A stretch of 64,000 bases of DNA from Gaiellasilicea sp046594445 (lineage in GTDB: Bacteria > Actinomycetota > Thermoleophilia > Gaiellales > Gaiellaceae), in the NCBI GenBank assembly GCA_046594445.1, contig JBKJSM010000122.1, forward strand, positions 9,284 through 73,283, in the 5' to 3' direction. The notes beneath the pieces were generated by a model, which was given only the letters and a program-made list of their open reading frames with translations, made no database searches and was not told the origin of the DNA. Made by a program: the position numbers and the translations under genes. Each line of letters opens with the position of its first letter. Positions within the stretch are counted from its first letter, which is position 1. This document shows positions 7,612 to 17,051 of the stretch, one piece after another.

Positions 7612-8595
7612 GTGAGCGACGTTCGTGACGTGATCATCATCGGCGGGGGTCCTGCGGGGTACACCGCGGCGCTGTACGCGGCACGCGCCAACCTGAGCCC
7701 ACTGGTGATCGAGGGCTTCAACTGGGGCGGCCAGTTGATGATCACGAGCGACGTGGAGAACTACCCGGGGTACAAGGACGGGATCATGGGCCCCGCGATG
7801 ATGGCCGAGTTTCGCGCCCAGGCCGAGCGTTTCGGCACCGAGTTCCTGACCGACGACGTCACCCGGGTCGACTTCTCCGAGCGTCCGTTCAAGGTCTACG
7901 TCGACGACGAAGTGCATCTGTCACGGACGGTGATCGTGGCCACCGGCGCCACGGCGAGACAGCTCGGGCTGGAGTCCGAGCGCGCGCTCCACGGACGAGG
8001 CGTCACCTACTGCGCCACCTGCGACGGCGCGTTCTATCGCGACCGCGAGGTCGTCGTCGTCGGCGGCGGCGACTCGTCGATGGAAGAAGCTCTCTTTCTG
8101 ACCAAGTTCGCGTCGAAGGTGACGATCGTGCATCGCCGTCACGAGTTCCGCGCGTCGCAGATCATGGTCGACCGCGCCCGCGCGCACGAGAAGATCGAGA
8201 TCCTGACGCCGTACGCGGTCGAGGAAGTGCTCGGCGCCGAGGGTGGCAAGGTGACCGGTGTGCGCCTGCGCAACCTGGAGACAGAGGAGACGCTCGACTA
8301 CGCGACCGACGGCGTCTTCGTCGCGATCGGCCACGACCCGACCACGAAGCTCTTCGTCGACGCCCTCCACCACGACGAGAACGGCTACCTCGTCACGCGG
8401 GGCAAGTCGACCGAGACGAACATTCCAGGGGTCTTCGCCGCCGGTGACGTCCAGGATCACATCTACCGGCAGGCCGTCACGGCAGCAGGCTCCGGCTGTG
8501 CGGCGGCGCTCGACGCGGAGCGGTTCCTCGCAGATGCCGAGGGCCATCCCGAGGCGGCGCTGACCGCGCCGCGCGAGCACACCGCGCCCGCCTAG
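7612..8595 (+). CDS. trxB: thioredoxin reductase
   Basis: 327-residue NADPH:thioredoxin oxidoreductase. FAD-binding GGGPAGYTAALYAAR at the N-terminus, the redox-active disulfide CATC near residue 138, the NADPH-binding GGGDSSMEEA loop just after it, and the C-terminal FAD motif GVFAAGDVQD. The length equals that of low-Mr bacterial TrxB. Start GTG at 7612 is preceded by AAGGAG at good spacing. The downstream zinc-ribbon/PAS gene begins 4 bases after its stop, so both are in one transcript. No trxA is present in the window. Confidence 0.95.
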   Translation: MSDVRDVIIIGGGPAGYTAALYAARANLSPLVIEGFNWGGQLMITSDVENYPGYKDGIMGPAMMAEFRAQAERFGTEFLTDDVTRVDFSERPFKVYVDDEVHLSRTVIVATGATARQLGLESERALHGRGVTYCATCDGAFYRDREVVVVGGGDSSMEEALFLTKFASKVTIVHRRHEFRASQIMVDRARAHEKIEILTPYAVEEVLGAEGGKVTGVRLRNLETEETLDYATDGVFVAIGHDPTTKLFVDALHHDENGYLVTRGKSTETNIPGVFAAGDVQDHIYRQAVTAAGSGCAAALDAERFLADAEGHPEAALTAPREHTAPA

Positions 8596-8599
8596 CCTC

Positions 8600-9046
8600 T
8601 TGCCGTTCTTTATCTGCCCGAACTGCAAGGACCGCTCGCTGGACCACGACGGTCGCCAGGGGATTCTCGACCAGGCCGTCTCCTGCGAGCGGTGCGGCTT
8701 CGGCTTCCTCTTCGAGCTGATGGAGGACTACTACCCCGCCCCCAACACGGGCCTCGTCGCCTGCGACCGTGACGGGCGCATCCTCGCCGCCGGGCGGGGC
8801 GTCTTCGAGCTGACGGGCTACCGCGAGCCCGACCTGATGGGGAAGGACATCACCACCGCATTCGGCCTTGCCGGCTTCGAGGAGGGCAAGAGCCCGGTCG
8901 CGCTGGCGCTCGAATGGGGCGTGCGCCGGCTCAACGAATCACTCGAGCTCCGCTCGCGCGCTGGCCACGTGAAGCCGGTCACCGCGGACGTTTTCCCCGG
9001 CTACGACGACGACGGCGGCCTCCTCGTCGCGCTCTCGCCCCGCTAG
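8600..9046 (+). CDS. zinc-ribbon plus PAS domain protein
   Basis: 148-residue protein with an N-terminal C-x2-C (residues 6, 9) and second C-x2-C (29, 32) zinc ribbon, followed by a PAS domain (about 45-146; GLVACDRDGRILAAGRGVFELTGY is typical PAS text). It has no output domain. Start is TTG at 8600, 4 bases after the trxB stop; no earlier in-frame start avoids overlap. Being co-transcribed with thioredoxin reductase, it may be a redox or ligand sensor whose zinc Cys are TrxB/Trx targets, which is inference. Its stop overlaps the convergent nth stop. Confidence 0.7.
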   Translation: MPFFICPNCKDRSLDHDGRQGILDQAVSCERCGFGFLFELMEDYYPAPNTGLVACDRDGRILAAGRGVFELTGYREPDLMGKDITTAFGLAGFEEGKSPVALALEWGVRRLNESLELRSRAGHVKPVTADVFPGYDDDGGLLVALSPR

Positions 9047-9735
9047 GACTTCAGGAAGGGCTCGACCGCCACGCGGCTCGCCGGACAGAGGTCGTTGACG
9101 ACGCAGAGCTCGCACAGCGGCCGCTGGGCGTCGCAAATTCGGCGCCCGTGCCAGATCAGCAGGTGAGGGAACCGGCCCCAGTCCTCCCGCGGCACGAGCT
9201 TGACGAGATCCCGCTCGATCTTGACCGGATCCTCATGCTTCGTCAGTCCGAGCCGCTGGGAGAGGCGCCGCACGTGCGTGTCGACGACGACCCCCTGCGG
9301 GGTGCCGAGCTCCGCGGCGACGACGTTCGCCGTCTTCCGCGCTACTCCCGGCAGCCGCAGCAGATCCTCGAGCGTCCGCGGCACGACGCCGTCGAACTCT
9401 TCCAGCAGGACGCGCATCGTCCCCTGCACCGACTTCGCCTTCTGCCTGAAGAAGCCGGTCGCATACACGTCGCGCTCGAGCTCCTCCCGCGGGACCGCGA
9501 GATAGTCCTCCGGCCGGCGGTACTTCTCGAACAGCTCGACCGTGACTCGGTTGACGTTGACGTCGGTGGTCTGCGCCGAGAGCATCACGGAGACGAGCAG
9601 CTCGAGGTCGTTGCGGAAGTTCAGCGCGATCTTCGCGTCCGCGTGCTCCACAGCCAGCCGCTCGATGATCGGCCGGATCCGCAGCCGCTTCGGGCCGACC
9701 CGGCGGCGAGCCTCGTGGACGAAGCTACGCGGCAA
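9043..9735 (-). CDS. nth: endonuclease III
   Basis: 230-residue DNA glycosylase/AP lyase for oxidised pyrimidines. Helix-hairpin-helix LPGVARKTANVV with the catalytic Lys, the VDTHVRR catalytic Asp segment, and the [4Fe-4S] ligand set C-x6-C-x2-C-x5-C at the C-terminus. The start overlaps the 3' end of the metallophosphoesterase gene by 11 bp. Last gene of the minus-strand repair block that begins with topoisomerase IB. Confidence 0.95.
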   Translation of the reverse strand: MPRSFVHEARRRVGPKRLRIRPIIERLAVEHADAKIALNFRNDLELLVSVMLSAQTTDVNVNRVTVELFEKYRRPEDYLAVPREELERDVYATGFFRQKAKSVQGTMRVLLEEFDGVVPRTLEDLLRLPGVARKTANVVAAELGTPQGVVVDTHVRRLSQRLGLTKHEDPVKIERDLVKLVPREDWGRFPHLLIWHGRRICDAQRPLCELCVVNDLCPASRVAVEPFLKS

Positions 9736-10417
9736 CGCTCTCGAAGTACGCCGACACCTTGTCGGGATCCTCCGGGTCGAGCAGCCAGCCGGCGATCTGG
9801 TCGGCGCCGGGGTAACCGCTCGTCCGGATTACGGCCGCGGCGGCGCCGACGGCGTACGGGGTGTGGCGGAAGTCGACCTCCACGCCGTCCAGCAGCCCCC
9901 AGAAGGCACCTTGCTTCCCCTCGTACGGAATGCCGACGCTGCCGGCGTTGACGAAGCGGATCCCGTCGACCAGGCGCTCGAACTGGACATGCGTGTGACC
10001 GCCGACGACGAGGCGCTCGTGGACTCCCTCCAGGGCGGCTCGAAACCGCTCGTCGGGGGAGACACGCGTCAGGATCTCGTCGTCGTCGCGCGGAGAGCCG
10101 TGGCAGTAGAGGACACCGCCGAGCGAAACGGCCTGCGGGAGCTCGCTCAGGAACTCGACCGACAGCGGGTCGAGGTTCGCGACGATCCAGTCCCAGGTTC
10201 CGGCAGGAGCCCGCGGAGACTCGCGGTCGGCGTTGCCGCGAACGAACACCGCGCCGAGACCGACGAGCTTGTCCAGGCACTCGCGCGGGAACGGCCCTGC
10301 GACGACGTCTCCTCCGCACACGATCGTGTCGACCTCGAGTGCGGCCACCTCGGCCAGCACGGCCTCGAGAGCCGGCAGGTTGCCGTGCACGTCGTTGAGG
10401 ACGGCGACCCTCATCAC
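9725..10417 (-). CDS. calcineurin-like metallophosphoesterase
   Basis: 230-residue two-metal phosphoesterase of the YfcE-like branch. All metal motifs are visible: NDVHGN at the N-terminus, GGDVVAGP, RGNAD, the CHGSP segment and GGHTHVQ, followed by NAGSVGIP. Substrate unknown (cyclic nucleotides or phosphodiesters are usual). Start GTG 10417 overlaps the AddA-like stop as GTGA; an ATG follows directly at 10414. Position between AddA and Nth suggests co-expression with DNA repair genes. Confidence 0.85.
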   Translation of the reverse strand: MMRVAVLNDVHGNLPALEAVLAEVAALEVDTIVCGGDVVAGPFPRECLDKLVGLGAVFVRGNADRESPRAPAGTWDWIVANLDPLSVEFLSELPQAVSLGGVLYCHGSPRDDDEILTRVSPDERFRAALEGVHERLVVGGHTHVQFERLVDGIRFVNAGSVGIPYEGKQGAFWGLLDGVEVDFRHTPYAVGAAAAVIRTSGYPGADQIAGWLLDPEDPDKVSAYFESVAA

Positions 10418-13400
10418 GAGACGGCTGCGAGCTCCGGCGGGCGGCGCGAGCGCAGACGCGGGCCAGCGCAGACGACGTCGAGGGCAGGACAGGCGGAGCA
10501 GATGAACTCGCTCGGCGTCGGGACGAACTCTCCCGCACGAATGCGTCCGATCGCCTCGGAGAGCTCGGCCTCCAGCTCCGGCTGGTCTCCGGTCGTGAAC
10601 GTCGTCGAGACGACCGCATCCGGCCGCTCGAGGAAGTGGTAGACGACCTCGACCTCCTCGGCGCCGGCGCGTAAGCAGGCCAGCGCGTAGACGAGCCGCT
10701 GCAGCCGGTAGTCGGCCTCGACGATCTCCTCGGGCGTGCCCTCGGCGAGCGTGTTCGTCTTGTAGTCGAGCACCAGCGCGCTCGGCCCGTCGCGGTGGAG
10801 CACGTCGAGCCGGCCGTGCAGGAGCACGCCGTCGTGCTCGAACGCGAACGGGCGCTCCGGCCGGGGGCCGGTGAGAGCTGCGATGCGCCGGGCGAGGTCG
10901 GAGCCGCAGTACGTGGCGACGAAGGCCGCGATCCGCGCCAGCTCCTCGTCGGTGACGCCCGGATACCAGGCGCGAACCTGCTCGACGTCAGGAGCGAGGG
11001 GCGCATGCAGGTCGACGAGCTCGAGCAGGCGGTGAACTGCGTCGCCCACCTCGGTCGCCGCCAGGCCCGTCTGCCCGGCGACGCTGCCGTGCGCGTCGGC
11101 GGGGCGCATGCCGGCGACCCGCTCCGCGTAGTAGCGGTACGAGCAGCGCTCGAAGAGCGCGAGGGCGCTGTAGGAGAGCCGGCGCACGTCGTGGAGCGGC
11201 GGCTCCGGCAGCGCCCGAATCGGGGCCAGCACCGGCGCGAGCGGCGGCAGGGGCGGCGCGTTCCCGACGGCGAAGAGCGCGAGCTGTCCGGCCTCCTCCT
11301 CTTCCACGATCGCCGCCACGGCCGGCGCGGGTGTGAGGGCCTGCTCGACCGGGGCGGGCGTCCGGTCGACGCGCACGAGCACACGCGCACCCTCCCGCTC
11401 GAGCTCGATCGGAGCGTCCGTGGCCGCCTCGAGCTCCGCCGCGCAGTCGAGCCGACCCAGCACCCAACCGATCGGCGTCCGCTCGTCCGCCTTCCTGGCC
11501 GAATCGATAGAACCGGAGACGATCAGTCGGTCAATAGCCCGCGTCATCGCGACGTAGTAGAGCCGCAGACGCTCGGCCTCGTCCTCGGCCTGGCGCGCCT
11601 CCTTGACGCTCTCGTAGCCGAGCACCCCATGCCGCTTGCCGGTGACGGGGTCGGCGACCCGGAAGCCGAAGCGGCCGTCGGCGAGGCAGAGGATCTCGTC
11701 CGCCGACGGCGCGTTCCGGTCGCGCCCGGCATCGGCCACGACCACGACCTTGAACTCGAGCCCCTTGGCGCCATGGATCGTCAGCAGCCGGACAGCATCG
11801 GCGCCCTCCTCCTCGGAGACCGCGTCCCGCTCCGCCGCGCCCACCGCTTCCTGCTCCTCGACGAAGCCCACGAAGCCCTCGATGTCCGGCCCGCGCAGCT
11901 CCTCGTAGGAGCGCGCGAGCCGCGCCAGCTTGCGGAGGTTCGCGTAGCGCCGGCGGCCGTCCCACTGGGCGAGCACCGCGAGGTCGTAATCGTGGTCGGC
12001 GACGATCCGCTCGCACAGCCGCTCGAGCGAGAGCCGGCCCGCGGCCTCCGCCAGCCGGTCGTAGCGCTGCTTGAACGCACGAAGCAGCCGCACGTCGCGC
12101 TCGTCGAGGTCGGGGGGCAGCGAGCGCTCGATGCCAGTGAAGATCGGCCCCCGCGCGGCACGCCGGATCAACAGCAACGTGTCGTTGGAGACGCCGACGA
12201 AGGGTGACGCGAGCACGGAGACGAACGCCTCGTCGTCGTAGCGGTTCTGGAGCAGCCGCAGGTAGGAGACCAGATCGACGACCTGCTGCTGGCCGAAGTA
12301 GCCACGCCCGGTCGCCCGGTAGGTGGCGAGGCCCACCTTGCGCAGCTCTTCCTCGTACCACTCGGCGTCCGTTCCGGCGGCGAAGAGCAAGACGACCTCC
12401 CCCGCCGTCGCGGCTCCGCTCGCAACGAGCTCCTGCACACGGCGCGCGACGTGCTGCGCCTCCGCGCGGCGCCAGTGCACCCCGCTCCCTGCGTATGCCG
12501 CCTTGTCCGTTACGAGCAGCTCGACCGGCGTCCCGAAGACGGGGTCGGGGAACTCACCCGAGGCGGCGAGCGGCTGGAAGTCCTCGCCGAACTCGCCGCC
12601 GAAGAGGTGGTTGACGACCGAGAGCAGTTCGGGGCGAGAGCGATAGTTCCGCGTCAGCGGCAGCAGCGTCTCGGCGCTCGCGCGGCGCTCGCGGAAGACC
12701 TGGACGTCGGCGTGCCGGAAGCCGTAGATCGACTGGAACTCATCACCGACGAAGAAGCGCTCCGTGTCGGAGCCGGTGAGCAAGTCCACCAGCTCGCACT
12801 GGAGCCTGTTCGTGTCCTGGAACTCGTCGACCATGATCGAGCGGAAGCGCAACCGCTCCCGCTCTCGCAGCGACTCGTCATCGCGAAGCAGGTCGCGGGC
12901 GCGCAGCTCGAGATCCTCGAAGTCGAGCACCGACTCGCGGTCCTTCGCCGCCGCGTAGGCGGCCGCGAAGCCGTGCAGCAGCTCCTGGAGCAGCTCTCGG
13001 TCCTGGAGGGCGAGCTCGTCGAGCGCCGCCTGCTCGACCGCCTTGCGCGCTTCCTCGTAGGTGGCGGCCCGCTCCTGGCGCGCGCGGAGGCCGCTGAGAT
13101 CGAGCAGTCGCTCCGGGAGCGGCGGCGCCTCCGCGAGCACGAGCGCCTGCGCGGCCGCGGCGCGTGCGGCGTCGTTCGCGTCGGGGTCTGCAGCCAATGC
13201 CCGCGCCGCCTCGGCGAGCTCCGCGAGCCGCTCGTCGAGCCCGGCGCGCTCACCGAGCTCGAGCACCAGCTCGCGACCGGCCGAGCGGAGCGTCTCGTAC
13301 ACGCTCGTCAGCATCCGGCGCAGGCCGGACGCGCCGTAGGTGGCGAGCAGTTGCAGCCGCTCGGGATCGTCGCCGGCGCAGAACTCGTTCAGGGCCACCT

Positions 13401-13785
13401 CGAAGGCTTCACCGCGGACGACGCGACCCTGGCTGTCGTCGAGCACGCGGAAGCGCGGATCGAGGCCCGCCGCGAACGGATGCGCTTTGAGCAGGCGCAT
13501 ACAGAAGCCGTGGATCGTCGCGATCCAGGCACCGTCGAGCGCGCGCGCGAGGTCGTGCCGACCGAGCTCGTGCAGCCGGGCGCGGATCCTCCCGCGCAGC
13601 TCGCCCGCCGCCCGCTCCGTGTAGGTGATCACGAGCATCGACTCGACGTCGATCCCGCGCTCGCAGACCGCCTCGGCGAAGCGCTCGACGAGAACCGTGG
13701 TCTTGCCGGTACCGGCGCCCGCGGAGACGAAGACCTGGCCGCGCGCCGCGATCGCCGCGGCCTGCTGTGAGTTCGGCGTCCTCAT
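10414..13785 (-). CDS. addA: AddA/AdnB-type ATP-dependent helicase-nuclease subunit
   Basis: 1123-residue UvrD-family helicase with a C-terminal PD-(D/E)XK nuclease, one half of an AddAB/AdnAB double-strand break resection complex. Intact Walker A SAGAGTGKTTVL near residue 22, VDEFQDTN (motif II), motif IV-VI text including LTIHGAKGLEFKVVV and YVAMTRA. The C-terminal nuclease has ALVLDYKTN plus Cys residues at FERCSYRYY and C-x2-C-x5-C (ICSACPALDVVC), the pattern of a [4Fe-4S]-stabilised nuclease. The ATG at 13785 overlaps the AddB-like TGA as ATGA; the open frame continues to 14757 only through out-of-frame text of the neighbour. Confidence 0.9.
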   Translation of the reverse strand: MRTPNSQQAAAIAARGQVFVSAGAGTGKTTVLVERFAEAVCERGIDVESMLVITYTERAAGELRGRIRARLHELGRHDLARALDGAWIATIHGFCMRLLKAHPFAAGLDPRFRVLDDSQGRVVRGEAFEVALNEFCAGDDPERLQLLATYGASGLRRMLTSVYETLRSAGRELVLELGERAGLDERLAELAEAARALAADPDANDAARAAAAQALVLAEAPPLPERLLDLSGLRARQERAATYEEARKAVEQAALDELALQDRELLQELLHGFAAAYAAAKDRESVLDFEDLELRARDLLRDDESLRERERLRFRSIMVDEFQDTNRLQCELVDLLTGSDTERFFVGDEFQSIYGFRHADVQVFRERRASAETLLPLTRNYRSRPELLSVVNHLFGGEFGEDFQPLAASGEFPDPVFGTPVELLVTDKAAYAGSGVHWRRAEAQHVARRVQELVASGAATAGEVVLLFAAGTDAEWYEEELRKVGLATYRATGRGYFGQQQVVDLVSYLRLLQNRYDDEAFVSVLASPFVGVSNDTLLLIRRAARGPIFTGIERSLPPDLDERDVRLLRAFKQRYDRLAEAAGRLSLERLCERIVADHDYDLAVLAQWDGRRRYANLRKLARLARSYEELRGPDIEGFVGFVEEQEAVGAAERDAVSEEEGADAVRLLTIHGAKGLEFKVVVVADAGRDRNAPSADEILCLADGRFGFRVADPVTGKRHGVLGYESVKEARQAEDEAERLRLYYVAMTRAIDRLIVSGSIDSARKADERTPIGWVLGRLDCAAELEAATDAPIELEREGARVLVRVDRTPAPVEQALTPAPAVAAIVEEEEAGQLALFAVGNAPPLPPLAPVLAPIRALPEPPLHDVRRLSYSALALFERCSYRYYAERVAGMRPADAHGSVAGQTGLAATEVGDAVHRLLELVDLHAPLAPDVEQVRAWYPGVTDEELARIAAFVATYCGSDLARRIAALTGPRPERPFAFEHDGVLLHGRLDVLHRDGPSALVLDYKTNTLAEGTPEEIVEADYRLQRLVYALACLRAGAEEVEVVYHFLERPDAVVSTTFTTGDQPELEAELSEAIGRIRAGEFVPTPSEFICSACPALDVVCAGPRLRSRRPPELAAVS

Positions 13786-16718
13786 GCGCGCCTGATCCGG
13801 CACATGCGCCAGAGGTCGCACCAGGCTGGACAGCCGTCCGTCCCCTTCGGATCGTGCTTGACGTCGCCCTCTCGAATCCGCTGTGCGAGCCCGCGCGCCA
13901 GGTCGCGCGCGCCCTCGACCTGCGCCCAGAACGCCTCCTCCTCGAGGTAGTCGTTCTTGACGAAGCCCGGCAGCATGTCCTCCTTCGCGTCCTCGCGCAG
14001 CAGTCCGCGGGCACGCCGCTCGCCGGCGAGCGGCCGGTAGAGCCCGCCCAGCGGCTCGATCCCGACGAGATCGCGCAGAACGAGCATGTAGAGCGGGATC
14101 TGCAGGCGCAGCTCTTTCTCGATCTCGGCCGCCGAGTGGCCGGTGCGGCCGGACTTGTAGTCCTGGACGATCCCGCGCGCGCTGCCGGGGTCGACGTCGA
14201 TCCGGTCGATCTTCCCCGAGAGGGTGACGCCGTCGCCGAGGTCGAGGCCCCGCTGGAGCTCGGGCGCCGACCGCTCCGAGCCGAACCCGACTTCGAACTT
14301 GCGCGGCACGAGCGGGAGCGGCGAGCGCGCCTCGTCGCGCACGAGCTGCTCGAGGTCGCGACGGAGGCTTTGCTCGAGCTCTCGGCGCTCGAGCTCGGTC
14401 ATCTCCATCTTGACTCCGGCGAGCGCGCCCTTGAGGCACTCGCCGAGGAACGTGAGCGTGTCGTCGAGGCGGCTCTCGTCCACGCGGTCGCTGCCGATCG
14501 CCCGCGGCAGCCCGGCGTAGAAGCGATGCAGGGTCGTGTGGGCGACGGAGCCGCGCAACATCGCGTCGACCTTCCGGTCGATCCGGCGCGGCGAGATCAA
14601 CCGCTCGAAGAACCAGACCGACGAGCAGTCGGCGAAGCGCTCCAGCTCGGTGACGTTGAAGGGCGTCTTGGTCGAGAGCTCGGCGAGCACGCGCGGGTGC
14701 GTGAGCCTCGTCTCGCGTGTGAACGCGCTCCGCGCCCGGTCGAGCTGGCGTTCCCACCCGTTCGCGGCCGCGAGCGCCTCCGCATCCGCGGGCTCACCGA
14801 CGCTGAGGAGGGCGAGCGAGCGTAGCCGCTCCCGTTCGGTCGGGGCAACTTCGAGCTCCCACGTGAGCTGGGAGAGCGGCCGGCGACGCGTCCAGCGGCG
14901 CACGTCGTCCGGCTCGTAGAGCGCGACCACCTCGTCCCAGAACGGGCTCGGCTCTCGGGGGCTGCCCTCGTCGGAGGCGGCCTCGCGGACCAGGTTCAGC
15001 CGGCGCGACGCCCGTGTGCATGCGGTGTAGAAGAGGTAGCGCTCGCGCTCGACGGGATCGGGGCGAACGAGGCGCGAGCGCGTCTGCCGGTCGAGCTCGC
15101 CGCGTGCGTCGTCGTCGAGAAACGGCGACGCGGTGCCGCGCCGAGGCAATGTCCCTTCCTCCAGGCCAAGCAGGAAGACCGTGTCGAAGCTCCGCGTCCG
15201 TGCCCGGGCCAGATCGAGAACGGCGACGCGTCCGCTCTCCGCGGCAGACCCGATCCGCACCTCGACGTGCTCGAGCGCGGCCAGCACCTCGTCGGCGGAG
15301 AGGTCACCCCCGAGCGCGCGCCAACCGTCCAGCTCGTCGAGGACGCGGACGAGCGCCTCGTAGGCGCGCAGGTCGCCCCGGCTCGCCTCGCCGACGGGCG
15401 GCGACTCGAGCCCGTGGGCGCCCCTCAGCATCGTGGCGGCGGCAGCGCGAACCGCTTCGACGGGTCCCGCAGCGGTTCGGAGCGACTCGAGAGGGGGCAA
15501 CGGCTGCCCGTCCCGGAGCTTGATCGTCTCCTCCTCGACGGTCTCGTTGGCGGAGATCCCGCGGCCGCGCAGCCGTCCCTCGAGAAAGTCCACGTTCGAG
15601 CGGGCGAAGCCCGAGAACGGCGAGCGCAGGTAGGCGTACAGGTCGCGGCGGCCTCCCTGCTGCCACTCGAACCGAAGCAGCGCCAAAAGCGCCTGGCCGA
15701 ACGGCGTCAGGCCGAGCCGGACGCGGCCTTCGACCGCGAACGGGATTCCGAGCGTGCCCAGCACGGTCTCGAGTGGGGCGCGCCAGCGCTCGACCGACGG
15801 GACGACGAGGGCGATCTCCTCGAGCGGCGTGCCCGCAGCGGCAGCCTCGCGGATCTCCTCTGCGACGAGCTCCAGCGCGCCGCGCGCCCCGGCCGCCTCG
15901 AAGAAGCGAATCGCGCCATCGAGCAGCGGCCCTGCCGGCGGGTCGTCCGCGAACAGCTGGCGTTCGAGGTGCGCGAGCGCAGCGGGTCCGAACTCTCCGG
16001 CCCGCGCGGGCAGCTCGTCGATCTTGCCGCTCGCGAGCTCTGCAAGATCCTCCTGTGTGCGGCGCAACGATGCGAAGGCCGCGCGAGCAGGCTCGTAGGG
16101 CAGCGAGACGGTCACGTCGGCGCGGCCGGAGAGCGCCTCGAGCAGCCCCCACTCCGCGCCGGTGAGGTCTTCGAAGCCGTAGGCGAACACCGGCCGGCCG
16201 TCCCAGGCGTCGAGCTCGGAACCGAGCCGCTCGACCGCGCGCCGGCGAAGCAGGTCGCGATCCCACAGGCCCAGTCGGTCGAGCTCCTCCCGGTAGGAGG
16301 CATAGAGGCGGGCGAGGTCTCCGTCCAGCTGCTCTGGGTCGAGCAGGCCCGACTCGAGCTCGCCGAGCGCTGCCAGCAGTGCGTCGGCAAAGCCGGCGAA
16401 GCGGGCGGAGCGGCCGAGCCCGTCGAGCGGGGTCGCCGCCAGGACTCGCCGCGCGATCAGCGCGCGCTGCGCGTCGCTCGTCACCGGCCGCGTGTCCGCT
16501 GCACTGACTGCAAGCTCGCGAAAGACGTCGTCGAACGTGCCGATCGAACCGGCGAAGAGGGCGCCGGTGCGCTGCAGAAGCTCGCGCTGGATCGGCTCGA
16601 CATCCGCCCTGCTCGGCACGATTAGAACCGGATCGAGCTCGATCGCCTCGAGATATCCCGCCAGCAGGCGAGCGATCTTGCCGGCCTTCGCCGGCCCCAC
16701 GACGAGGGCGAGTCCCAT
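13782..16718 (-). CDS. addB: AddB-type nuclease subunit with degenerate helicase core
   Basis: 978-residue partner of the AddA-like protein. The N-terminus has GPAKAGKI where Walker A GxxxxGK[ST] is expected: the final Thr/Ser is Ile, so ATP hydrolysis is doubtful, as in AddB. The C-terminal third has the nuclease motif VQDYKSG and a Cys set FADCSSVWFF ... CPAWCDLWRMC (C-x3-C-x5-C) suited to a [4Fe-4S] cluster. The text between contains helicase-like pieces (FLLGLEEGTLP, FYTACTRA). In AddAB this subunit scans for the recombination hotspot sequence; which sequence is unknown here. Start ATG 16718; first gene of the addBA pair. Confidence 0.85.
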   Translation of the reverse strand: MGLALVVGPAKAGKIARLLAGYLEAIELDPVLIVPSRADVEPIQRELLQRTGALFAGSIGTFDDVFRELAVSAADTRPVTSDAQRALIARRVLAATPLDGLGRSARFAGFADALLAALGELESGLLDPEQLDGDLARLYASYREELDRLGLWDRDLLRRRAVERLGSELDAWDGRPVFAYGFEDLTGAEWGLLEALSGRADVTVSLPYEPARAAFASLRRTQEDLAELASGKIDELPARAGEFGPAALAHLERQLFADDPPAGPLLDGAIRFFEAAGARGALELVAEEIREAAAAGTPLEEIALVVPSVERWRAPLETVLGTLGIPFAVEGRVRLGLTPFGQALLALLRFEWQQGGRRDLYAYLRSPFSGFARSNVDFLEGRLRGRGISANETVEEETIKLRDGQPLPPLESLRTAAGPVEAVRAAAATMLRGAHGLESPPVGEASRGDLRAYEALVRVLDELDGWRALGGDLSADEVLAALEHVEVRIGSAAESGRVAVLDLARARTRSFDTVFLLGLEEGTLPRRGTASPFLDDDARGELDRQTRSRLVRPDPVERERYLFYTACTRASRRLNLVREAASDEGSPREPSPFWDEVVALYEPDDVRRWTRRRPLSQLTWELEVAPTERERLRSLALLSVGEPADAEALAAANGWERQLDRARSAFTRETRLTHPRVLAELSTKTPFNVTELERFADCSSVWFFERLISPRRIDRKVDAMLRGSVAHTTLHRFYAGLPRAIGSDRVDESRLDDTLTFLGECLKGALAGVKMEMTELERRELEQSLRRDLEQLVRDEARSPLPLVPRKFEVGFGSERSAPELQRGLDLGDGVTLSGKIDRIDVDPGSARGIVQDYKSGRTGHSAAEIEKELRLQIPLYMLVLRDLVGIEPLGGLYRPLAGERRARGLLREDAKEDMLPGFVKNDYLEEEAFWAQVEGARDLARGLAQRIREGDVKHDPKGTDGCPAWCDLWRMCRIRRA

Positions 16719-16732
16719 CTCCCCATCGTAGT

Positions 16733-16769
16733 CCCGGCCTCCGCCTGACCTAGCGAGGCGGAGACCGGG
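16733..16769 (-). terminator. hairpin after the Lsr2-like gene
   Basis: 14-bp inverted repeat (CCCGGCCTCCGCCT with its complement, one mismatch) and a 9-base loop, between the Lsr2-like stop and the addB start. Confidence 0.45.
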
Positions 16770-16795
16770 AAATCAGGAAAGAGCGACCGATTGTG

Positions 16796-16990
16796 TTACT
16801 GGGCGGACTTCGGGCGCCGGCCGCGACGAGCGACCTGGCGACCGCCGAGCTTCTCCGCCTCGGCGTCGGTCAGATCGAGCTCGCGAACGCCCTTGCGCGC
16901 GTCGCGGAACGTGATCCGAACCGTCGCGCCCTTTCCTTCCGCGATCTCGGAACCCGAGATATCGGATACGAGCACAGTCTTGCGAGCCAC
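16796..16990 (-). CDS. small Lsr2-like nucleoid-associated protein
   Basis: 64-residue basic protein. The N-terminal two-thirds (KTVLVSDISG, then a VRITFRD strand and the RELDLTDAEAEKL helix) resembles the N-terminal dimerisation domain of Lsr2, and it ends in an Arg/Lys-rich tail (RRGRRPKSAQ) instead of Lsr2's long linker and AT-hook-type domain. It could be a minimal DNA-binding, xenogeneic-silencing or nucleoid protein; the family match is by pattern only. GTG start at 16990 is fixed by a GGAGGA ribosome site 7-8 bases upstream. It sits between topoisomerase IB and addB. Confidence 0.6.
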   Translation of the reverse strand: MARKTVLVSDISGSEIAEGKGATVRITFRDARKGVRELDLTDAEAEKLGGRQVARRGRRPKSAQ

Positions 16991-17051
16991 AGTTGTTCCT
17001 CCTTGTAGATCCGAATGGGGCCGCGTAACCGTAGCGGAACGCGGCACGCAA

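Noticed and set aside
13786..14757. Extra 324 residues at the start of the AddA-like frame
   Set aside because: Out-of-frame reading of the AddB-like gene with Arg/Pro-rich composition; the real start is in the ATGA overlap at 13785.
10795..15500. Several long plus-strand open frames opposite addA and addB
   Set aside because: High GC keeps antisense frames open; they have no ribosome sites, family motifs or sensible composition.
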